Source: Porphyromonas sp. oral taxon 278 str. W7784 (lineage in GTDB: Bacteria; Bacteroidota; Bacteroidia; Bacteroidales; Porphyromonadaceae). From it: a stretch of 64,000 nucleotides of DNA. The DNA is taken from contig NZ_KI259221.1 in NCBI RefSeq assembly GCF_000467855.2, positions 124,108 to 188,107 of the forward strand. Direction: 5' to 3'. Below the pieces are notes generated by a model. The model saw only the letters and a list, made by a program, of their open reading frames with translations. It made no database searches and was not told where the DNA came from. The first letter of the stretch is position 1. Each line of letters opens with the position of its first letter. Below are positions 8,016 through 16,789 of this stretch, piece after piece. Position numbers and translations under genes: made by a program.

Positions 8016-8150
8016 AGGAATATTCCGTAGGGAGGAGACCGACCACTTGAAGTAGTAAGGTCGCTGAGCATGAGTACCTAAGGAGGTGATCTGAAGCCTC
8101 CGGATAGGTATGCTATTCGAGGCTAGGTGAGTAGCTGTGCAGGCTGAGAA
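7986..8150 (-). ncRNA. Candidate structured RNA ending in a terminator
   Basis: No gene is visible in 7915-8663, but 7986-8114 is densely structured on the minus strand. A long imperfect hairpin (8067-8114) pairs AGCA/TGCT, TACCTA/TAGGTA and CCTCC/GGAGG. A second helix pairs GACC (8041-8044) with GGTC (8059-8062), and GGAATATTCC (8017-8026) is a perfect palindrome. The segment GATCACCTCCTT (8080-8091) carries an anti-Shine-Dalgarno-like core. An alternative pairing of GAGGCT (about 8098) with AGCCTC (about 8120) would compete with the main hairpin. The terminator at 7986-8015 has no other visible gene to serve. The 5' end is unknown and the upper limit is a guess. It does not match RNase P RNA, SRP RNA or tmRNA motifs I know. 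Confidence 0.35.
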
Positions 8151-8663
8151 AATTACTGGTATTCTTCTGCGAATTTACCTGTGATGAGCGCTCCGATGGC
8201 GGCTTATGATGCGCCTTCGAGCGGGATAGTGCCCTCGGAGCACCCTTGCCGGAGTCACCTCAGGGCAAATATTCTTCGAGGGAATAGGCAAGTAGATCGG
8301 TGTGCCTCTTCGCCTACCATGGGGTTAATTTCAGAGGATGCTGGAGGGTGGTGTGGTATGTCTCGGGGGAATAATATAGCTTTGTGCTGTAAGCAATCAA
8401 TATCTTCCCGATTAGTTACCCCACCAAGCCCTAGCTCGTGTAAGCTAAATTCCCTTCGACCTGAAGGTGAACGAACGCCTCGCTCCAAGCTGTATCTTCG
8501 GTTCTTCCGGTGCAGAGCTGGGGTGGATGCCTTGAGACCTGCCCCGAGATGTGCGTCGCTGGGAGCCCCTTGGTTCGCAATCGAGAGCTAACTGACCTGA
8601 TCGCTCTCAGCACTGTGCCGTCTAGAGATGATGAATACATGTCTAACATAATTACTATTTGCT
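8151..8663. other. Gene-free stretch
   Basis: About 510 bases without a convincing gene. Open frames here (for example plus strand 8181-8591) have no recognisable protein features. A TAGCTTTG box at 8377-8384 (plus strand) could be a distant promoter for the gene at 8664, but its -33 region is weak. Several GC-rich inverted segments around 8230-8270 may be part of the RNA described below 8150. Confidence 0.4.
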
Positions 8664-9902
8664 ATGGAAACGAAACTAATGAGAAGGCTGGGCGCACTTA
8701 GCTTTGCCCTAGCCCTCGGTCTAATGCCAGCTCATGCCCAATTGGGCAACTTGGTCAAGACGGTGAAATCTAAGGCTGAGAAGGTCGTCAAAGAAGTGTC
8801 TGACGATGTGAAAAACCAGTTAGATCGCACCCCGTCACAGGCTAAGGGAGCAGTAGATCAAGCACAGAAGCAGACTCCTACACCTGATGGAGGCGATCCG
8901 CTGACGATCATGAGGCAAGTGCAGATCGGAGAGTTGACCCCCGATAGCTTTTATGCTCAAGCCCGACAGCGGGATAATGGTGGTGCCCTTGACCAGACAC
9001 TGGATACCCAAGCTCAGTATGAGACGTTTGCCTATTACTTACTGAGGCTGAAGAAAGCTGTAGAACAGCGAGACTTCGAGACCATGGCTTGGTCCGATGA
9101 TAATAAAGCTGCGCTGTACCTCATGCAACTAATGAATAATCCCAAACGGGAGCAAGTTCGGGGCTTTCGCTTTGATGCGTGGGCGCTGGAATATCAGAAG
9201 GTGACAGCTGCAGTCGATCGGATACTACTGGCTCCCTTCAATGGCTCCGTCACCCGCTCGCTGCTGAGCGGAGAAGAGCTACTTAGGAGGCTCACTACTT
9301 ACCTACAGACTCCAGGCCTTAGCATGAATATGAAGAAGTACTATCTATTCCAAGCGGTGAAGAGGCTATCTAATGACCTCGTCAGTGGTAGCCTACAGGA
9401 CTCCAATCCTCAGGTACAGACGATCGTGGCTTCCCTCAAGGAGATCTATGCCTCTATGGATCAGGAATACCGATCCATATATCCCGAGCCAAGGACACTG
9501 GAAGAAATGAAGAATGAGCAGCAGCAACGCACCAATGCACAGATCAAGAAGATCCAAGACGAGGCACGTGAGCGACGCGAGCGTGTACATCCTATGCGCA
9601 AGGCTGGTAAGATGAACCGACCCGATATGCTCGCACACTATGAGCGGATCATGCGGAGGGTGTGGTCGAAGGATCATATCGTCAAGATGCTGATCGTCAG
9701 TGATGACTGGTCTAATGGTACTTCATCGAAGGGAGAATCATACCGTGTCGTCAATGGGTTAGTGATCGTGAAGACCAAGGATGGTCGCTACCAAGCGCTC
9801 CCGTGCTCCATGGGTGAGAAATGGCTTCCTCAAGCTAATAGGTATAGTGGACACTATGAGTACTTCGGAGTTAGTGATCCATTCTACATCGACTATCGCT
9901 AG
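8664..9902 (+). CDS. Secreted protein of unknown function
   Basis: I do not recognise this 412-residue protein. The hydrophobic segment MRRLGALSFALALGLMPAHAQ (from residue 6) is a signal peptide, and an alternative start at that internal Met (8679) is possible. After it comes a charged, helix-prone region (about 28-75) rich in Lys, Asp and Val. A mainly helical body follows, and a Gln/Arg/Glu-rich helix with the QQQRTNAQIKKIQDEARERRERV type of sequence lies near 285-310. The last 80 residues are richer in Tyr and Gly (SDDWSNGTSSKGESYRVVNG). No transmembrane segment or lipobox is visible. It is transcribed alone, convergent with the hydrolase at 10021, and ends at a strong hairpin. Confidence 0.7.
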   Translation: METKLMRRLGALSFALALGLMPAHAQLGNLVKTVKSKAEKVVKEVSDDVKNQLDRTPSQAKGAVDQAQKQTPTPDGGDPLTIMRQVQIGELTPDSFYAQARQRDNGGALDQTLDTQAQYETFAYYLLRLKKAVEQRDFETMAWSDDNKAALYLMQLMNNPKREQVRGFRFDAWALEYQKVTAAVDRILLAPFNGSVTRSLLSGEELLRRLTTYLQTPGLSMNMKKYYLFQAVKRLSNDLVSGSLQDSNPQVQTIVASLKEIYASMDQEYRSIYPEPRTLEEMKNEQQQRTNAQIKKIQDEARERRERVHPMRKAGKMNRPDMLAHYERIMRRVWSKDHIVKMLIVSDDWSNGTSSKGESYRVVNGLVIVKTKDGRYQALPCSMGEKWLPQANRYSGHYEYFGVSDPFYIDYR

Positions 9903-9924
9903 GGCGGACGTCGATCGCTTGACA

Positions 9925-9969
9925 AATGATAAGGGCTGGCACCCACTTGTGGTGCCAGCCCTTATCATT
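9925..9969. terminator. Long shared hairpin between convergent genes
   Basis: AATGATAAGGGCTGGCACC pairs perfectly over 19 bp with its complement around the loop CACTTGT. There is no T-run on the plus strand. It sits 22 bases after the plus-strand gene and 51 bases beyond the minus-strand stop at 10021, so it can serve both. Confidence 0.75.
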
Positions 9970-10020
9970 CGACGGAGAGAAGAGTGTTACCTGATTCGCT
10001 AGCATCAGGCAGTACGCTCT

Positions 10021-10674
10021 CTACTGAAGGAATGGATTCTTCCTTCTCTCAAAGCCAATGGTCGTCTCGGGGCCGTGACCGCTGAAGACGATCGTCTCAT
10101 CGGGCAGCGTCATATACTGAGACTTGATGGCCTCGACCAGCTGATCATAGTCGCCGTACCAGAAGTCCGTGCGCCCAATCGTACCCTGTAGGAGCGTATC
10201 TCCTGAGAGAAGAATGTCCGACTCTCCTGCATAGAAGGCGATATGTCCAGGAGCATGCCCTGGGACGAACAGGACTCTGAGCTCCTCACCACCCAGTCTG
10301 ATGAGGTCGTCTTGCTGTACTAGAGTGTAGCGCTCCATAGGGACGTCCTCCAGAGGAAGGGGAATGCCGTAGCCTTTCAATTGCTCTGAGGGTAGAGGTA
10401 GCTTCTCAAAGTCAATCCGATTACCATAGGCTTTGATATGAGGCCATTGCCGTAGGACGAAGGCTGCACCCCAGACGTGGTCGAAGTGCTGGTGAGTACA
10501 GAGGAGCATCACAGGAGTTAGCTCATGCTCCTCGATGAAGTCACGCACCCGATCTTCTTCGGAGTGGCGCATGCATCCTGGATCTACGATAGCCGCTTCA
10601 CGGCTTGCTTCATCGTAGAGGATATACGTATTCTCTTGGACGGGGCCGAAGACGAATTGCTGGATCTTAAGCAT
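10021..10674 (-). CDS. MBL-fold metallo-hydrolase, glyoxalase II-like
   Basis: A 217-residue cytoplasmic protein of the metallo-beta-lactamase superfamily. The metal motif THQHFDH (THxHxDH) is followed by GHAPGHIAFY, LLSGDTLLQG and a C-terminal FSGHGPETTI, giving the complete His/Asp ligand set. It is close to the short GloB-like hydrolases common in Bacteroidota, which may hydrolyse thioesters such as S-lactoylglutathione analogues; the substrate is not known. It is the last gene of the recJ-recQ run, 33 bases after recQ, and ends near the 9925-9969 hairpin. Confidence 0.88.
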   Translation of the reverse strand: MLKIQQFVFGPVQENTYILYDEASREAAIVDPGCMRHSEEDRVRDFIEEHELTPVMLLCTHQHFDHVWGAAFVLRQWPHIKAYGNRIDFEKLPLPSEQLKGYGIPLPLEDVPMERYTLVQQDDLIRLGGEELRVLFVPGHAPGHIAFYAGESDILLSGDTLLQGTIGRTDFWYGDYDQLVEAIKSQYMTLPDETIVFSGHGPETTIGFERRKNPFLQ

Positions 10675-10707
10675 ATATGATTGGTTGATTTAGTATCGGG
10701 GGAGGAA

Positions 10708-12801
10708 TTAATGGATATATCGGCGCAGATAGGGGCCATCGAGCTCGAGTTGACCCTGCAGTTCACCCGCCCAATAGCGTAGTGCCTGTATGAGATCAAG
10801 GGGAGCATAAGGGAGCGCATCGATCAGTTGGCTCACTGGATAGCTCTCCAGATCGGTGGAGAGGAAGGCACGCTCGAGCTCTTCGCCTACTGCATCGATC
10901 AGATATTGATTGAGACCAGTGGGGTGCTTACTCAGACATACGTCGCAGAGTCCACAGGGATGGCTCTCCACTTCACCGAAGTAGGCTAGGAGCATACGTG
11001 ATCGACAGACCTCTTCTTCCTCTATATAGGAGCGGACGGCCGAGATACGATCGCTCATCTTATCCCTACGCTCCTGGTAGGCTGCATAGGGGATACGAAG
11101 AAGTTGGCTGTCCTCTCTGCGGATGAGGAAGTGAAGTCGGGGGAGCGCTTTCTTAGGAATGTAGTGGATGATCCCTTGGCGGGAGAGCGCTGTGAGGAAG
11201 CCGTAGACCTCATCTTCTGTATAGCCCGAGAGAAGTGCGAGATCATGCTCGCTGATGGTCGTGTAGTCGGAGAAGAGTCCTGTGTAACTTCGCAGTAGCG
11301 CACGGATAAGTCGATCCGGTCCTATATGTGGCTGATAGAGATCTCTGCTGGGGATGAGGAAGCGTAGCACGGATCGACTATCGTCATCACGGTACTCTAG
11401 CCAGCCAGATAGCTGCATGATGTCGATAGCATGCCGTGTCTGGATGGGGCGCATATGGAAGCGGCGGATGAATAGCTCGAGATCGAAGTCGTAGGTACGA
11501 CCTAGTCCTTCGCCTTCACCGATAGAGAGGAAGTTACAGATCTGGTCATAGACGAGGCGAATATACTCCTTCTCCGGGAAGGTATCCTGCAGTCGACGCT
11601 GTAGTGTCGTAGAGTCTTGTCCATTGATGATCGCTACGGCGTAGGCACGCTCGCCATCACGCCCTGCACGTCCAGCTTCTTGGAAGTATTCTTCCAGAGA
11701 AGAGGGCATCGTGAGATGGATGACGAGGCGCACATCAGCCTTATCGATCCCCATCCCGAAGGCATTCGTGGCGACCATCACACGTACTTCGCCCCGCATC
11801 CAGCGAGCTTGTCGCATCTCACGCTCCGTATAGGTCAGCGCTGCATGGTAGTAAGTAGCGCTGATTCCTTTTGCCAAGAGCTCCTCAGCTACGGTCTGTG
11901 TGAGGAGTCTATTCCTGCAATAAATAATGGCTGGTCCTGATACTCGCTCCAGGATATGAAGCATCATCGCAGGCTTGTCATCACTGCGACGGATCGAATA
12001 GGAGATATTGGGGCGGAGGAAACTCGTCTGATAGAAGGCGTAGTCAGGACGGAAGCAGAGGACACGTACGATATCTGCTACCACCTCTACCGTAGCAGTA
12101 GCCGTGAGTGCAAGGATGGGCACCTCGGGTAGAAGTTCACGGAGCTTGGGAAGCTCTAGATAAGAGGGACGGAAGTCATAGCCCCACTGGCAGACACAGT
12201 GGCATTCGTCGATGACGATTAGCGAGACCGAGAGCTCACGTAGCCACGTCTGGAAACGCTCACTACCAACACGCTCGGGGGAGATGTATAGGAACTTGTA
12301 CCGCCCATAGAGGCAATTGTCCAGGGCAATCTGCATCTTCTCCTGCGACATCCCCGAATGAATGGCTGTGGCTCTGATGCCACGAGCCCGGAGATGATCC
12401 ACTTGGTCCTTCATCAGGGAGATTAGTGGCGTGATGACTAGCGTGATACCGGGGAGCATGAGTCCTGGTACCTGGAAGGTGATACTCTTACCACCACCCG
12501 TCGGCATCAGCCCAAGAGTATCCCTACCACTCAGGGCGGCATGGACGATCTCACTCTGTAGCGGACGGAATGACTCGTAGCTCCAGTAGCGTAGCAGTAC
12601 TTCTTCGGGCGTAAGTTCTTGATCAGGGACGCCAGGATGCGGGTCACGCCCTGGATGTAGCGGAGGAAGGGAGGCTACTGATTGGTCAAAGAGATCCTCT
12701 GGCCAATGCTGGTGATACTCGAGGAAGCCATCATCATCTCCGAGAAGAGGAGGATCGAGGAGGCTTTCTATATCTTCTGCTTCGGTATCTGAAGGGAGCA
12801 T
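10708..12801 (-). CDS. RecQ-family ATP-dependent DNA helicase (first copy)
   Basis: A 697-residue 3'-5' helicase of superfamily 2. Walker A is TGGGKS (101-106), motif II is DECH (198-201), and the aromatic-rich loop CHCVCQWGYDFRPSYL follows. A zinc module with CRSRML, then CGLCDVC, lies near residues 615-640. The first 50 or so residues (rich in Asp, Pro and Leu) are an acidic extension that E. coli RecQ does not have. No HRDC domain is seen after the winged-helix region. The gene starts 9 bases after recJ, so the two are almost surely co-transcribed. RecQ and RecJ act together in resection in E. coli. A second RecQ with different C-terminal architecture lies at 54544. Confidence 0.92.
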   Translation of the reverse strand: MLPSDTEAEDIESLLDPPLLGDDDGFLEYHQHWPEDLFDQSVASLPPLHPGRDPHPGVPDQELTPEEVLLRYWSYESFRPLQSEIVHAALSGRDTLGLMPTGGGKSITFQVPGLMLPGITLVITPLISLMKDQVDHLRARGIRATAIHSGMSQEKMQIALDNCLYGRYKFLYISPERVGSERFQTWLRELSVSLIVIDECHCVCQWGYDFRPSYLELPKLRELLPEVPILALTATATVEVVADIVRVLCFRPDYAFYQTSFLRPNISYSIRRSDDKPAMMLHILERVSGPAIIYCRNRLLTQTVAEELLAKGISATYYHAALTYTEREMRQARWMRGEVRVMVATNAFGMGIDKADVRLVIHLTMPSSLEEYFQEAGRAGRDGERAYAVAIINGQDSTTLQRRLQDTFPEKEYIRLVYDQICNFLSIGEGEGLGRTYDFDLELFIRRFHMRPIQTRHAIDIMQLSGWLEYRDDDSRSVLRFLIPSRDLYQPHIGPDRLIRALLRSYTGLFSDYTTISEHDLALLSGYTEDEVYGFLTALSRQGIIHYIPKKALPRLHFLIRREDSQLLRIPYAAYQERRDKMSDRISAVRSYIEEEEVCRSRMLLAYFGEVESHPCGLCDVCLSKHPTGLNQYLIDAVGEELERAFLSTDLESYPVSQLIDALPYAPLDLIQALRYWAGELQGQLELDGPYLRRYIH

Positions 12802-12810
12802 GGGCGATCA

Positions 12811-14574
12811 TTACTTATCCTCGAGGCGCCCGGGCAGTTCAGACTCCAGGCAGAGATCCTTGACTCGGAGCTGTAGGAAGCTCTGAGGATAGAAATTATT
12901 CTCTTCAAGTTCGAAGCAGAGTGCGAAGGCACAGTGCCTCGTGATATCTGGTGCATAGCGAGCTAAGCCGAGAGCAAAGCCATGGATAGGGCGTATCCGC
13001 TGGTAGCTATCAGTCATGCGGAGGCTCAGGTGCTGCTGAGCCTTCCCCACGGGACGGCTTCCTCCAGCATCTCTCATCCCTCTGACGAGGAAGAGTGGAC
13101 GCTCATTATCTGTACCAAATGGGTAAAGGAGTTCGATCTGTCTCAGTAGCGCTCGGGAGATATCAGAGGGTCTCAGCTCGGCATCTATCGTCAGTACGGG
13201 AGAGGTACGCTGTGGTCTGTGCTCCGCCCCCGTAGCATAGGCCTCCATACGACTACGGAATTCCTCGAGACGATCCTCTCGGATCGTCAGGCCTGCAGCG
13301 AAGATGTGACCCCCGAAATTCTCTAAGCAGTCGCTACATGACTGTATTGCCTGGTAGAGATCAAAGCCACCAGAGGAGCGACCAGAGCCAGCGAGGAAGT
13401 TTCCACTACGAGAGAGGATGATGACGGGGCGATGATATCGGTCGGCTAGACGTGCAGCCACGATGCCCATCACGCCCTTGTTCCACTCGGGACGATAGAG
13501 GATGAGGATGGGTTGCTGTAGGAGCGTTTGCTCTTGCTCGATAAGTTCGATCGCTTGGCGGGTAACTAGCTGGTCGAGATCCTGACGCTGTCGATTGTAA
13601 GTATCGAGGATCTGACTCTGTGCCTCTGCCGTCTCATGGTCCTCTGCGATCAAGAGCTTGACCGACTCAGCGCCATGGGCCATGCGCCCTGCTGCATTGA
13701 TCCTTGGTCCCAGCTCATAGTAGATACTAGCCATATCGACACGACCTGGCTGGATCTTCCCTAGACGCATCAGATAGGTGATAGCGACCGAGGGGCGTGT
13801 ATTGATTTGCTGAAGTCCGTGGTAGGTGAAGATGCGGTTCTCCCCAAGTATGGAGACTCGGTCCTGTGCGATACTTAGCACGAGGAGTTCCAGCAGAGGA
13901 AGGAGTGTCTCAAAGGGGAGCCCCCGATGCTGAGCCAGTCCCTGCACGAGCTTGAAGGCCACTCCACAGCCCGATAGCTCGGTGAAGGGATATCGGTTGT
14001 CTCTACGTTTGGGGTTGAGGATGGCCAGGGCCGAAGGGAGCGCCTCGTCAGGTGTGTGGTGATCGCAGACGATGAAGTCTATCCCACGCTCTTGAGCGTA
14101 GGCGATCTCCTTAACCGCCTTGATGCCTGTATCGACGGAGATGATGAGACTTACGCCTAGGCTAGCGGCGTGATCGACACCTGTGGGCGTGATCCCATAG
14201 CCCTCATCATAGCGATCAGGTATGTAATAGTGGAGATACTCAGCCGAAAGGCAGTGCGAGCGAAGGTAGCGGTAGAGTAGGGCTACCGATGTGGTGCCGT
14301 CGACATCATAGTCCCCGTAGATGAGGATATGTTCACCTCGCTCCACGGCTTTATTCAGACGCACCACGGCCCTGTCCATATCCTCCAGGAGGAATGGATC
14401 ATGAAGCTGCTCTAGTGAAGGAGCGAAGAAGTCCTGAGCCTGCTCTTTGCTTCGGATGCCTCGGTCAACGAGGAGTCTACCGATAGCAGGATAGAGTCCC
14501 AGTTGGGTGGCTAAGGTATTAGCTAGCCCTTCATCTTCGGCAGAGTATCTTCTGATTTCCCATGCTTTAGGCAT
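12811..14574 (-). CDS. recJ: Single-stranded-DNA-specific exonuclease RecJ
   Basis: RecJ degrades single-stranded DNA 5'-3' in recombination and repair. The 587-residue protein shows the DHH phosphoesterase motifs DYDVDGTTS and, further on, CDHHTP. The DHHA1 motif GGHIFAAGLTI is in the second half, followed by the OB-like region. Length and order are typical. It lies between a DUF4919-like gene (22-base gap upstream) and recQ (9-base gap downstream). Confidence 0.95.
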   Translation of the reverse strand: MPKAWEIRRYSAEDEGLANTLATQLGLYPAIGRLLVDRGIRSKEQAQDFFAPSLEQLHDPFLLEDMDRAVVRLNKAVERGEHILIYGDYDVDGTTSVALLYRYLRSHCLSAEYLHYYIPDRYDEGYGITPTGVDHAASLGVSLIISVDTGIKAVKEIAYAQERGIDFIVCDHHTPDEALPSALAILNPKRRDNRYPFTELSGCGVAFKLVQGLAQHRGLPFETLLPLLELLVLSIAQDRVSILGENRIFTYHGLQQINTRPSVAITYLMRLGKIQPGRVDMASIYYELGPRINAAGRMAHGAESVKLLIAEDHETAEAQSQILDTYNRQRQDLDQLVTRQAIELIEQEQTLLQQPILILYRPEWNKGVMGIVAARLADRYHRPVIILSRSGNFLAGSGRSSGGFDLYQAIQSCSDCLENFGGHIFAAGLTIREDRLEEFRSRMEAYATGAEHRPQRTSPVLTIDAELRPSDISRALLRQIELLYPFGTDNERPLFLVRGMRDAGGSRPVGKAQQHLSLRMTDSYQRIRPIHGFALGLARYAPDITRHCAFALCFELEENNFYPQSFLQLRVKDLCLESELPGRLEDK

Positions 14575-14596
14575 GTCGCGTCTCCTTAACTATATG

Positions 14597-15511
14597 CTAT
14601 TTGGTGGATGAGGTGGTCTTAGCCTTGGGGGGATAGATGACGTAGTAGTGCGTCTTTACCTTACCCTTGTCGTCCTTCACCTCGATGAGGATGTAGTCCC
14701 TACCCTTAGCACTTTGCTCCTTGGTCTCTACGATCTCCTCCCGGGGCGTCTCATTCCAGTGGAGTTCGAAGAGCAGAGCATCGGAGAGTGATCGTACCTG
14801 GATCGCCTTGTCTAGGCTCGAGCCGTCGCCCGTATGGGCGAGCATGCTGAGAAGCTCGACGAGCTGATACATGTAGGTGTTGAACTTAGGACTCTTTTGG
14901 TGGAGAGCTAGGTCGCAGGCACGCTTGATTAGACTGATGTGTGTTGGGGTACGCCAGAGTCCCTGCTGTACGGTCTTCAGTGCCTCAGCGAAGCTACGGG
15001 CTTCGATCAGACGATCCGCCTCGGTCTCGATCTTGCTGAGGAAGGGGGCGGTATCCTCACGTTCGTCCACGGTGAAGTAGAGTTCTCTGATCTCGCTACG
15101 TGTGAGCGTCGAGTCGGCTCGTCGGAAGCGTGTCGTCAGTAGCTCATTCGGCAGGGCAACCTTCTCACTGACTCTCTGGGTCGGGGTAGTACCTCCAGTG
15201 CGTAGGCGTATGCTGTCCTGGCGCATCTGCTCGAGTTGCTCCTCCGTAGGGACTGATGGCGCATAGTTACGGTAGCGTGCACGAGAGCGTATATTATAGG
15301 TACTCTTCCCTCTGCGGGAGGAGCTATGCTTGCTACCTCTCTTAGACGATGAGGAGCGCTCCTTCTTCGAGGAGGACTTGCTACCTGTACTCTTTGCCTT
15401 CACCGAAGTCTTCGGCTTCTTACGGCTACTTGCTATTCCCTCTGTAGGCAGGCTGAGCGAGAGGCTCAGTGCTGCTAGAAGGAGTGATATCTTGGTTCGG
15501 ATGGGTCTCAT
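14597..15511 (-). CDS. Exported basic-linker protein, possible DUF4919 family
   Basis: A 304-residue exported protein starting with a signal-like segment (about 8-28, LLLAALSLSLSLPTEGIAS). Residues 30-75 are extraordinarily rich in Ser, Lys and Arg (SSRKKPK and SSKKERSSSSKRGSK type sequence). The second half, with AHTGDGSSLDKAIQVRSLSDALL and KTHYYVIYPP, resembles the Bacteroidota family DUF4919, an assignment from memory with moderate certainty. The function is unknown. The basic linker might bind acidic surface polymers or nucleic acid. It precedes recJ by 22 bases and has a TATCTTTG box about 170 bases upstream. Confidence 0.7.
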   Translation of the reverse strand: MRPIRTKISLLLAALSLSLSLPTEGIASSRKKPKTSVKAKSTGSKSSSKKERSSSSKRGSKHSSSRRGKSTYNIRSRARYRNYAPSVPTEEQLEQMRQDSIRLRTGGTTPTQRVSEKVALPNELLTTRFRRADSTLTRSEIRELYFTVDEREDTAPFLSKIETEADRLIEARSFAEALKTVQQGLWRTPTHISLIKRACDLALHQKSPKFNTYMYQLVELLSMLAHTGDGSSLDKAIQVRSLSDALLFELHWNETPREEIVETKEQSAKGRDYILIEVKDDKGKVKTHYYVIYPPKAKTTSSTK

Positions 15512-15679
15512 ATCTATTAAAACTTGGCCTCATTACTATCGAGGATGACTCCGGATATATGGAGTGCTAATGAGGGCGAGCGTTTATTCCTAGGGGCGGA
15601 AACTTATGAAGTCTTTGTCTCGATTCCCCTTAAGGAGGGGCAGATGCTGACTCGGGATAGTTCCACCTTCCATTCTAGA

Positions 15680-15687
15680 CAAAGATA
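15680..15687 (-). promoter_or_regulatory. Predicted -7 box for the 15511 gene and recJ run
   Basis: TATCTTTG on the minus strand, about 170 bases upstream of the ATG. No clear -33 box. Confidence 0.35.
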
Positions 15688-15920
15688 ACCTAAATATAGC
15701 GGACTCCCTTTGGCAAGTAGCATTCGGTGATGTCTCGTGTAAGATGGGAGGGGGAGGCAACTATATCATACTGAGCAGGTAGCGTATGAGATGAGCCTCT
15801 ATCTACACCCAGTCAAAGAAGTCTAGCTTAGGGGAGGGTGATTCGCTACGAAGCCCCATGTAAATCTAGTAACGCTCTCTCCCTGTGATTCATATTGTTT
15901 TACACCTTATTCTTTTTCCC

Positions 15921-15928
15921 TACCTTTG
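15921..15928 (+). promoter_or_regulatory. Predicted -7 box of the outer-membrane protein gene
   Basis: TACCTTTG, preceded by a T-rich segment with TTG at 15895-15897 (spacing 23) or TTTT at 19 bases. The leader would be about 45 bases. Confidence 0.55.
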
Positions 15929-15981
15929 CTTCGTCTCCTTGGCAAACACATCCTGGAGATTCAGATAAACACAACTGAACA

Positions 15982-16671
15982 ATGAAGAAGATTCTAATGA
16001 CCGTAGCTCTTGCAGCTACAGCGCTCGTATCAGCGCAGGCTCAATCAGAGCTCAAGCCACTTGCTGGTCAGGTGACGACTGACTTCACCCTTTTCGCTAA
16101 CGGGATTTTCAACACAACGACCTCTCCTGTCGGCCCAGTTAGCAACCTCGGTCTCAACACTGCTGTACTCAAGGGTCGCTATTTCCTCATGGATAACCTC
16201 GCCCTACGTGCTACCCTCGGTCTCAACAATGCAAGCACTACTGACAAGAACTCTGATCCTGTGAGTGAAGCCGTCAAGAAGTCGAATACCTTTACTCTAG
16301 GTCTCGGTCTCGAACATCACTTCGGTGGTACGGATCGCCTCTCTCCCTATATAGGTGCAGAGCTCGCTATCGGGTCTGTCTCTGGCTCTGAAAAGACCGT
16401 TACGAAGACCTCTACGACCACGACCAAGGATGCTCCACGCTTCCTCTTCGGTGGTACGCTACTGCTGGGTGCTGACTACTATGTAGCTCCCCACGTCTAC
16501 CTGGGTGTAGAAGCAGGTCTTGACCTGAAGACTACCTCCCTCGGTAAGGGCTCTACGACGATCGTCCAGAACAACGGGAATACCACCGTCAACGAATCTA
16601 AGGCTACCTCTTCCGCCTCCGAATTCGCTACGGGTGTGAAGGCTGGCTTCAAGATCGGTTTCGTCTTCTAA
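15982..16671 (+). CDS. Outer-membrane beta-barrel protein
   Basis: A 229-residue protein with a clean signal peptide MKKILMTVALAATALVSAQA. The mature part alternates short polar and hydrophobic strands, such as LKGRYFLMDNLALRATLGLN and TFTLGLGLEHHFGG, and ends KIGFVF with a C-terminal Phe. This is the pattern of an 8-stranded OmpA/OmpW-like barrel (outer membrane protein beta-barrel domain). Thr/Ser/Lys-rich stretches (about 150-160 and 195-215) are likely surface loops. The function is not known. It is monocistronic, with its own promoter and a strong terminator. Confidence 0.85.
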   Translation: MKKILMTVALAATALVSAQAQSELKPLAGQVTTDFTLFANGIFNTTTSPVGPVSNLGLNTAVLKGRYFLMDNLALRATLGLNNASTTDKNSDPVSEAVKKSNTFTLGLGLEHHFGGTDRLSPYIGAELAIGSVSGSEKTVTKTSTTTTKDAPRFLFGGTLLLGADYYVAPHVYLGVEAGLDLKTTSLGKGSTTIVQNNGNTTVNESKATSSASEFATGVKAGFKIGFVF

Positions 16672-16726
16672 GCACGTCCCAACGACATGATCTAGATACC
16701 CTCCCCACGAGGAGGTTTCTAAGCTA

Positions 16727-16765
16727 AAAATCCCCCCTTGAGCATCGAGCTCAAGGGGGGATTTT
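16727..16765. terminator. Bidirectional rho-independent terminator
   Basis: AAAATCCCCCCTTGAGC pairs over 17 bp with its complement, giving T-runs on both strands. It separates the plus-strand barrel gene and the minus-strand pepP. Confidence 0.9.
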
Positions 16766-16789
16766 CATTGTGTAGGCTAGCGCCTGCTC

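Larger units (their letters stand above)
15512..15981. other. Divergent intergenic region with two promoters
   Basis: This 470-base gap separates the minus-strand gene ending its 5' side at 15511 and the plus-strand barrel gene at 15982. I see a minus TATCTTTG box (15680-15687), a plus TACCTTTG box (15921-15928) and a copy of the motif GGGCGGAAACT (15594-15604). Nothing else is recognisable. Confidence 0.45.

Noticed and set aside
8080-8091. Remnant of a 16S rRNA gene
   Set aside because: Only 12 bases match the 16S 3' tail; no further rRNA sequence flanks them.
8181-8591. Plus-strand open frame of 136 codons in the gene-free region
   Set aside because: Composition is unlike a protein (many Arg, Ser and Cys in an irregular order), there is no ribosome-binding or promoter context, and it overlaps the structured region.
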